A stretch of 64,000 bases of DNA from Metallyticus violacea (lineage: Eukaryota; Arthropoda; Insecta; Mantodea; Metallyticidae): assembly GCA_030762175.1 (NCBI GenBank), contig CM060841.1, positions 10,606,501-10,670,500 on the forward strand, in the 5' to 3' direction. Of this stretch, positions 26,101 to 35,754 are shown in pieces. Numbering within the stretch: the stretch's first letter is position 1; each line of letters opens with the position of its first letter. A model generated the notes under the pieces. The model was not told the origin of the DNA and ran no database searches. It saw nothing but the letters and a program-made list of their open reading frames with translations. Position numbers and translations under genes: made by a program.

Positions 26101-29100
26101 ATAAATGGCAAATCTGTACTCAGCTTTCTTCCTATAAAATAATCCTTTTCAAATTTATCATTTCATTTATAATAAGTATCCAGCATCTATGATGCCTCAG
26201 AAGTAAAAATAGGTATAAAACACTATTAAAAAAAGATTATATTTTTGTATGATTTCTTTGTTATTTCTGATGCAATGAACTCTTTTTTTATCACATCCTT
26301 TTATTTGTTCATGCCTTAGTTAAGAGATGATTTTACTAGTATTCCATAAAATGCTAACTGCTGGTGCCATGGTCTGAAGGTTAAACTCATCTTTCACTGA
26401 GGCAGCCCAGGTTTAATTCCAGTTATCATATGTGGTAGATGAATTGGCACCTGTGCAGGTTTTCTCTGGATTCTCTAGCTTTCCCTACCATTCACCATTA
26501 ATGGCAAGTTGCCATTGCTTCCAACAATGAATGCTTCAAGCTACCTTTTTTTAATATGATTTTTTCTAAAGTACTGACCACAATCTGTAATCCAATAGAT
26601 TGAGGTCTAGATTACTCCCTGCCAAACCTAACTGATGTAGGATTATGGACTCTTTGGATCCTTGGAACTTTCTCACAAGCAACCTCAGAACTTGAAGTAA
26701 GCACCTTTTCATTTTGTCAGCTTAAACTTTCATAGGTAGTGATTTTTTTTTATCTGAAGAGGGCCATTTATCTGTAGCCATTTTCAGTGTAATGCTGCAT
26801 ACAGGTTTGTCTCTATCAGTTTTCTTAATTAGAGGATGAGGAAATAACCTGCATTGTACTAATTTTTTTCCTGAATATGTCAATATTTTTTAAACATTGA
26901 CTTCACCAGAGATCACAGGCTTGTCTCTGTCAGTTTTCTTAATTAGAGGATGAGGAAATAACTTGCATTGTTTTAATTTTTTTCCTGAACATGTCAATAT
27001 TTTTTAAACATTGAGTTCACCAGAGATCATTTATTGTTTTCTAATTGTATTTCTCTTAATATAAGCTCCCAGTGATTTTTGCAAGTTCTGGTATTCTCAT
27101 AATTCTAGGCCAAACTGCTCTGGAATGGTCGTTGTTGGTATCTATATTTGATGAATCTCTGGATCATTTGGTAAATTAGCATATTGCTAATTTGTAGCAC
27201 TTTAAGGGCTGGTTTCATCAACAGATGTTAAAAACACATGTGCTTATAAACAGTGTATTAATACTAAGAATTAAAAATTATTTAGTTGAATTTGAAACAC
27301 TTATATCACAAATATTTTAAAAAAGGAAAACTAAATTTCTGGGCTAAAGTCCTCTATATTTAACTTGTTATTAAGGTTCCTAGTATTGCAAATAGCATGG
27401 GTCAAGAAGGTGATGTCATAACCAAAAGACTTTTGAATGCACTCCATTGCACTTTTATTTACATTGAATAATTAAAATATATGGCTTGTGCAAGGAGTAT
27501 TAAAAGGAGCAGAGGCATGAAGGTGTTTTAACTCATATTTCATCTACAATCATGTGATAACTGTTTTTCACATTCTGTACCTTTGTAAAAATTGCTCTTT
27601 TGCATAAAAATTGCAAGGTCACTATATCTTACACCCCTTTTTCTGTTATGAATTACTTTTAGTACATTTGAAAATAAAATTTCAACATCTAGCTGGATTT
27701 ATGACTGCCATTTTCAAACTGTTACTGCTTGTTAAAAGTTTAACAAAGAGAAAGATGATTTTAACTTAACATGAAGTTTAACACCTGGTTAATGTTAACA
27801 TTAGTTGATGAAACAGAATATTTGTTAATTTGAATGTTAAAGCAGTGTAACACTTTGTTACCTTTTAACATCTGTTAATGAAACCAGCCCTAAGGTATGA
27901 AAAATATCTGATGTGATTGCTCTATAATTGCTCTAATTGCAACATAACCTTCATATTCTTATAAACATAATAAAACTTCTTACTTTGGCTGAACTCACAA
28001 TACTTCCCTAATTCTGCATTGCCTTGGGGTATTGTACACTATGTATAAGTGCTATTCAATAAAGAATTATCATAATGTTTTTACAGGCATAATTTCTCAT
28101 ACTAAAATTTAACTTTACAATATTTTGTTACTTAAATGTAAATTGGAACTTGCACAGTGAAGCCAATCATATTAATTGATATCATTGTATGATTCAGTTG
28201 AACTACACACTCTTACTTCAAAAGTAAGTGAAGCTTTAAGAGTGTGTAGTTTAACTGAATCATACAATGATATCAATTAATATTTTGTTAGTTTAATGCA
28301 TAATGTATGCATGGTACCAGTTTTATTGTTGTTTCTTCCAAGTTGAAACATTCCAAACTCAATGTTTTCAAATGTTGACATGAACTTCATTACAGTTGTA
28401 GTATTGTTGTTGTGGTTGTTACGTCGATGACATTCATTCCCACCTTCAACTGTTGACTAACTGATTATTAGTAAGTTTTGGGCTGTTTAATGAGGTGCTT
28501 CTCTGTCAACATCTGTTGGCTGGAATAGGAATTTATTGAATTTGTCTAAAGATGAAATGTCAGAATTCTTTAATTTATCTTGATTATTTTTAGTAGGAAA
28601 ATTTTTTCCCATTTGGATAGTTTGCTACTGCTAATTTGTCAATTATTTTAGTCGAACATTTCTGAGATATTATTTCTTCTTGGTATCCCATTTCTCTAGT
28701 TTTTCTATGTAATATAAATTACAATCTAAGCATTCTATTTCACACATGCCTGGTTTTTTTTCTCTGGTGGTATGCTGTCTTTTAACAAAGGATCTAATTT
28801 GTTTTTATATTGTATTTATTTTGTGTTGCTAATTTTATGTCCTGTTTTTTTAAGATCTTTCCAAATTTGTGATGATATTCTGGATGATATGTAAATCTGC
28901 TGTATAGAGCAAGTGGTTGACTGTTTAATAGACAAAAATATAAAAACCCAGTTAAGGAAATGGGTCTAAAAAGATGTTAAGCTTTTGGAAGGTGCTACTG
29001 TTGGCAGTTCTACTAGTAATTGGAGGAGTAGAACAAAATCTAGGACCAATAATGGAGGAAGTGAAGGATATGCTCAAGTTGATAGCTGAAGATATAAAAG

Positions 29101-30893
29101 TAATTAAAAGCACAGAGGTGATAATAGAACAGATAATGGAGAAGAATGTGGAAAGAATATAGCAGAAGATTAAACAGATGGAGGAAGATTTAGGGAAAGA
29201 GATAAAGGAATGCAGGAGTAGAATAATCAAAGAAGAGAAATCAGTGAATGCGAGCAGGAAACTGAACATAGTGATGTTTGGAGTGGAAGAAACCAGGAAA
29301 AAAAGATATGGAATGAAGTGGAAAAAACTTTTAATGGAAGATTGGGCATTAAAATGAAGGGATGGGAAATCATACATACACAGATGACTTTAGAATTGAA
29401 CAAAGAAGTTGTAAACCAAGACCAACATTAGTTACAATTGGCCACTATGAGCTTTAAATGGAAATGTACTATGCAATACCAGGAAATTAAAAGGCACAAT
29501 AATATTTATTGAAAATGATTACAGGAAAAAAGAGCGAGAAATAAGATTCAAATTATTAAAGGAGATGAAAAAAGCCAGAAACAAAGGAAGAGCCTATATG
29601 CATGGAAGGCAACTATGGGTTGATGAAATTCCATTGAATCAGCTACAAGGCCAAGGAACGATGGACAGAAGAGAAGAGGGGAGAAAGAAGAGCAATGACC
29701 GGCAATCAAGGGAGAAGGAGACACCAGGGAGGGAGGAGTGTATGACAGCAAATGCAGCAGCTCAGATGATGTCACATATTTGTAGAACTAGTCCTCAGAA
29801 ACAGCTGATCAATAGAGACAGGACCAGGGTAATGACAGCAGGAAGAGATGCTTGGAGAGATGAGGGAGGTTTGAAGTGACATCACCAGAAGGGAGTATTT
29901 TGACAATAAGAGATCACAATCGTGGCAGACAAATGGAGCTTCAGGAGAGTACGCTAACATGAATGAGAGCAAAACTCCTTCAGTTTAGAAAGGAGAGAAC
30001 AGGCTCAGTATAGGGCTGGTGGTGTTGTGTAGGAATGCCAAAGGGTTGATAGGCAAAATTAACAAAGGTGAATAAGCATAAATGCTGTAGTTAGAAGACG
30101 TAGTTTCAGCAGTTGAAACATGGTTAATTAAGAGCGCAATGATAAATTTTTTTTTTTTTTTTTTAAAGAAATGTAATTAAAAATAAAGAGAAAGGAAGAG
30201 TTTCAGAAGTTGGAATGTTTATTAGAAAGGAAAGAAAAATTAGGGTTAAGGAAATTAAAGTGTGTAGGATCTGACAAAGTGATGTGGCTTATGATAGAAA
30301 ATGGGTATAGAGAGCACCAAATATTAATCATAGGGATGGTGTATAACCTGCCAGAGACTTCATATTTTTACAGTCTGTGTTTTTATAAAAATCTAGAAAA
30401 TGGTATCAATACTTTGAACCAGAAATATGATAATCTAGATCTCTTGATAATGGGAGACTTCAATGCTATAGTAGGGGAAGATCAAATCTATGGAACTGAA
30501 GCATATAACTGTCTAGGAAAGGAAACTCTAAATAGATATAGGCATAGTAGAGATAGGATAAGTAATAATCATTGAATTAATTGAGGAGGGAAAGGCTGAC
30601 GTGTCTAGAATGTGTAGTGAAGTTGGCTGGAAAGACAATGAAACTTAGATTGCAGAGGAAAACTATAGAAAAGGACTGTTGTGACGACAAGGAGTGCCTT
30701 GTAGCAAAGAAAAGGCTAGAAAGAGAGTTTAGAAGGTGGAAACAAATGGAAGATCTACTGAAAAAATGAGACTATTTAATAGCAAGGTGGGGATGTAAAT
30801 GCTTAATTGACAAAAAAGAAAGGAATAGAGCAAAAAAATTGGGCTCAAGATTTATAGGGAGCAAAAGAGTTCAGTAAAAAGATATGAGAACTG

Positions 30894-30955
<62 letters not shown>

Positions 30956-33900
30956 GGGGGGTTAGATCAATAGAGAATAAAATTAGCCCAGAAAATGGAG
31001 GGTGTACTTTGAGGTATTAATAGGAGAAAGCATTTTGTTAAGGCAAACAAATTAATTGGGGAAATGCACAATTATGTTGAAATATTAGAGAACAAGGTAT
31101 CGGAACAGATTGCCAAATTAAAAAAGTAAGAAAGCAAATGGGTTCAATGGATGATTTCCAAGGGAGGTTCAGAAAAGGAAAATATCTTTATAATTAGAAC
31201 ATGATAGATAAATATCTGAGTATAAAAAGAGGGAAGTTGTATTTGTTCTTCACAGATCTTGAAAAGGCCTTTAGTACTATCAAAAGAGATGCACTTTGAA
31301 TTAAGTTGAGAGAATAGGGAGTAAGTGGGAAGTTTATAGTACTAATACAGAGGTTGTATTCAGGTAATAATTTTTGCTTTAGGCTCGAAAGCAACAAAGT
31401 AACATACTGGGTACCAAATAGAATTGACTTAAGACAGGGTTGTAAATTAAGTCTGGTACTATTCACTCGGTTTATAGTGAGATAGTTGAAGAAATAGGGA
31501 AGGAAAATAGGCACTATACATCAATTAATAATAAAGACATTCCAGGTTTACTTTTTGCACATGATTTAGTAACAACTGCAATTATAACTGGAGGTTTAAA
31601 AATAGCAATAGAAGCAACAGAGAAATATTGTAAAAAATGGGGGAAAAAAAAATAAAAGTAAATACAAAATTTTGGTATATAAAAAGGGAACAAACTCAGC
31701 TGAAATGAGAGATTGGGGCTAGGGGGAAATGAAATTGAAGTGGTAAGGAAATTTGCTTATTTGAGGATAAAGCTGAACAGTAGTGGAAAATGGACAGAAC
31801 AAAGGAAGAATGCACTAGAAAAGGGAAAATTAGCTACCAATAGTATAAGAACATGCTTGAAGGAAATTCCAAATATGAGTGTAAGCTGGTTAGAGAGAGT
31901 AAAAAACGGCTACAGTTGAATCGAAAATGATGCAAGGGATAGAAATATGGGGGACTGAAAAGGGTGGAAATGCATAGAGCAGTCTGTAAAATGATATTGG
32001 GATTATCTAGAGCTGCACCCAGTGGAGTAGCCCTAATGGAACTAGGATGGGTTGGCCGAAAAGATCTTGTTATAAAATGCATTATGAAATGTTTGAATTT
32101 CAGCCAACAGATGTTGACAGAGAAACAACTTCCAACCATGACCACACCAAACAGCCCAAAACTTACCAAAGTCAACAGTTGAAGATGAGAACAAAGGTTC
32201 CCAAATCCTATCCTAATTAAAAATCCTGTAAGTGCAGTTCATGTCAACCTTAGAAAACTGGGAATATTTCATTGTTTCACTTTCAGTAGTTTCTAAAAAC
32301 ACTTAAATATTAAATTGAGACATGTTCAGTTCCACCTATAGCTTTTGTCTCAAAACATCTTCAACTGAGGCCTAAGGAGAGTTTATTCTTCCCTATAGCA
32401 TAGCTCAAAGAAGATTTAAAGTTTTTAAAGAGGGAGGGCAATAATTTCAATGGAAGATGAACTTGGTATTCAGTTTGTGTTCTGATGGAAGACACCATAA
32501 ACACTGCTGCTGTCATTGTGAGAGAGGATTTGAATAATTATAAGAAAACTTGCAGAAATTCTGGGAATTTCATAACGTACCACCCACAAGTAACTGAAAA
32601 GTTACACATGATACATATTTGTGCTAAGTGGGTTCCCAAGGATGCTGATTCCTGAACTAAAGGAATTCCCATGCATGTTTGCCTGCAGTTAAAGATGACA
32701 ATACAGGAAGATGCAGAGTTTTTTTCAAAGGTAATCATTGCTGAATGGTCATTTCGATCCTGAAAATGAACAGCAAAGCTCAGTGTTGTAATTTCCATTA
32801 CCACCAACACCAGAAAATTTAAAAGTGGTTGCTTCTGCTCTGAGAAAGTTATGGTAATCTCATTTTTTTATATTCAAGGAATGGTCAGCATGTACCTGCA
32901 TATAGCTTTAACTGGGCAATACTATAGAGATATCCTGAAAATTCTGCAAGGCCATATCACATGCAAAAGGCCACATTTCTGTGCAACAAGCTGGATGATG
33001 CACAACGATAATGCACGTTGTTCATTGCAAATTTTGTTCCTGAATAGCTCTCAAAAATCAATGTGAAATAAGTGTGTCACCCTTCCTATATTCAGATTTA
33101 GCCCCATGTGACTTTTCATCAGAAGCAGTATTGAAGACTGTAGAGGCAATTCTGAAGGACCTGTCAAAAAATGAATACCAACTTGTCTTTGAAGTCTGGC
33201 ATAAATGCTGGGGCAGGTGTAGCGCATCCAATAAAGCTTGTCAAAATGAAGTAGTTTGATGTCGGCCCCAAGTTGGTGAGCCAACTTTGAAGTGGTTTGA
33301 TATGGGCCTTGCATTATGGTATAAATTATGAAGCAATTTCATTGCAGATCACCATATTTTGTAGCAGTGTATCATTGATTGACTAATGTTGTTCACGTTT
33401 CATGATAATATCTCAGGGTTTTTCTGATATTTTGTGACTCATGCTCAACAGGACTGGGAGAGGATATAGACTGTGTAAATAATCACACAATGTGACACAT
33501 AATATTAATGGTAATTTATTATTTGCAAGATATTTCCCGTTCTCTGGTGTTCTTTGTATGATAGACCTAGCTACGTGGAATATAAATTTAGCTTATGCAA
33601 CTTCCAAGGAGATGAACTGAATCTGATAATTTTAACTGAACTGAAGTGCTAAATTGATGAACTGATCTAAAACTGATGCCCTAGCAAAGCAAAACTTAAA
33701 CTGCATATTGCAGCTTGTAGAACTCAGAACTGAGTGTGTCTCGCTGCATGTAAAACTTACAGATGGGTGCCCCAGCCAAATGTAGAACTTCAAGTGTTTG
33801 CCTCAGCCGAGCAAACTCCTTCTTATATATGCAATTCAAATTAACTAAACAGTGGTTTCACCAAGCCAAAGGGGATAACACAATCATGCGCAAGTCTTGC

Positions 33901-35712
33901 ACTTTACTTTAAAATTCAAAATATACTGGGTGATTCAGATTCAACTGCCAGCGCATGCCACTCGATACTATTTGAAAGTTTAAAACATTTATTTACATTG
34001 GTTGATTTAAAGTTAACTATACGATCAACTAGTGGGGTCATTCCCCTAACATATTTAAAAGACCCTAACTCTATTCTTCCTTGCCAGTGGAAAGTCTTTT
34101 AAAAATTGGCCCCTTGTCCCTTTGGGTTTGCTATTCTCTTTAAATAACAGTTTATGGCCTCCATAGCATTCCGGGCTCCCATAAGCAGCTTCACGAGAAC
34201 TTTCCCTACTGATGACATATTATTAATTGCAATATACCAAATATGTTTAGGCTTACAAAAAATATGAACAAAGGTAGAGATCATTTTTACATGATGGTAA
34301 GTCCTGCTTTCCTATATAGAGTAATTTGCTGGTATCTACCTAGTGTTACCATAAATTGTACTACAAATTTTGAAAATATGACATCATTTGTCTTGAGTAC
34401 ACTGATATTGGCAATAGTCACACCTGCAACAAGATGGGGCAACATGCCACATCCAGAAACACCATGGAATTTTTGGAAGAAATGTTTGATGTTCACTTAA
34501 TCTCAAAAGGTCTGCGGCCCCCTCATTCCGCTCATTTATCAATCATCACCAGACTTCTTTTTCTGGCTTTTTTGAAAGGATGTGTATGTCGAACAAACCC
34601 ACATACTGTACAACTTGGAGTGAGCCATTATGCAAGAAATGTATTCTATTAGCCCTAATGTCCTATGAAGGGTGTCAACATAGTGCAAAGAGTTTGTACC
34701 TGCCTTCAAGAAAATGGTGGATATTTCCAACTCTTTCAGTAAGATACTTAGCATTTGTGCATAACTACATTTCAGATCAAATCAAATGTATCTCAGCATT
34801 ATTGTCCATGATGTGCACAATAAAATTATTGCACTATATAATATTGATAGTAATTTTAAAAAATATGTAATAACAGTAATAATAATAGAACATTTTTTAT
34901 ACTTAATTTACTTCATGAGGTGCTGTAAATGCCTTCTCTGTTCTGGTAAACTTGTTTTTATGAATCTTATTTGTAAATATGTATTAAAGAGCTCATATAA
35001 AATGTTTTTGTTTTCAGCTTAATAAAGCATGCAATATCTCTGTGTATTATCATCTTGCCTCCTAAACCCAAGATCGCGGGTTCGAACCCGGCCAGGACCG
35101 ATGGATTTTTCTGGGGCGTAAAAATCCTAAGTATGGCTTCCTTCGGAAGGGAAGTAAAGCCGTGGGTCCCGTGTCGTACATTTACGGCACGAAAAAGAAC
35201 CTCAAGCCTGAAAGAGAGGCCTCTGAGCAAAATTTGTCGGCCATTTCACGCCCTTAGTTGAATGGGACGCTGATGACCTGAGCTGTTAAAGAGCGTCCAT
35301 AAAAATAAATCAAATAAATCTGTGTATTATCAGACCTTTGTAGTTTTTCTTCTTCCATTTTCCTCCCACTCTCTTGCTTGATCAGCTAAAGTTTCCAAAA
35401 CTTTTAATAAAATTTGAGTATTGTACCCATTTTATCTACAGTTTAAGATTGTATAAGTGATACAGTGTAAATAATATTATTTATTATATTTATATAATTG
35501 AAAATGTTTCTATTGTGTTATATTCACATAATTTTTAATATTGAAATAAAAACAAAATCACTTAAGAGACTGTGCAACAGTTTATATGTATACATGCTAT
35601 GTGTGGATTGTGAGATATGTTTCAATTTTCTTGAAACTTACAAAAAGTGGTTTTTAGCTTCACATTCCTTTTAATATTAAAGTTGCAAATTATTTATTGT
35701 GCTTATGTACAC

Positions 35713-35754
<42 letters not shown>

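Noticed and set aside
28952..29377. 141-codon minus-strand frame
   Set aside because: Antisense of the Lys/Glu-rich ORF1 of the LINE; low-complexity Ser/Ile/Phe composition.
34099..34284. Minus-strand run with SSVGKVLVKLLMGARNAMEA, resembling the mariner SAGKVM..FWDA motif
   Set aside because: Only one short block matches, no other mariner motif follows on that strand, and the overlapping plus strand carries a better transposase remnant.
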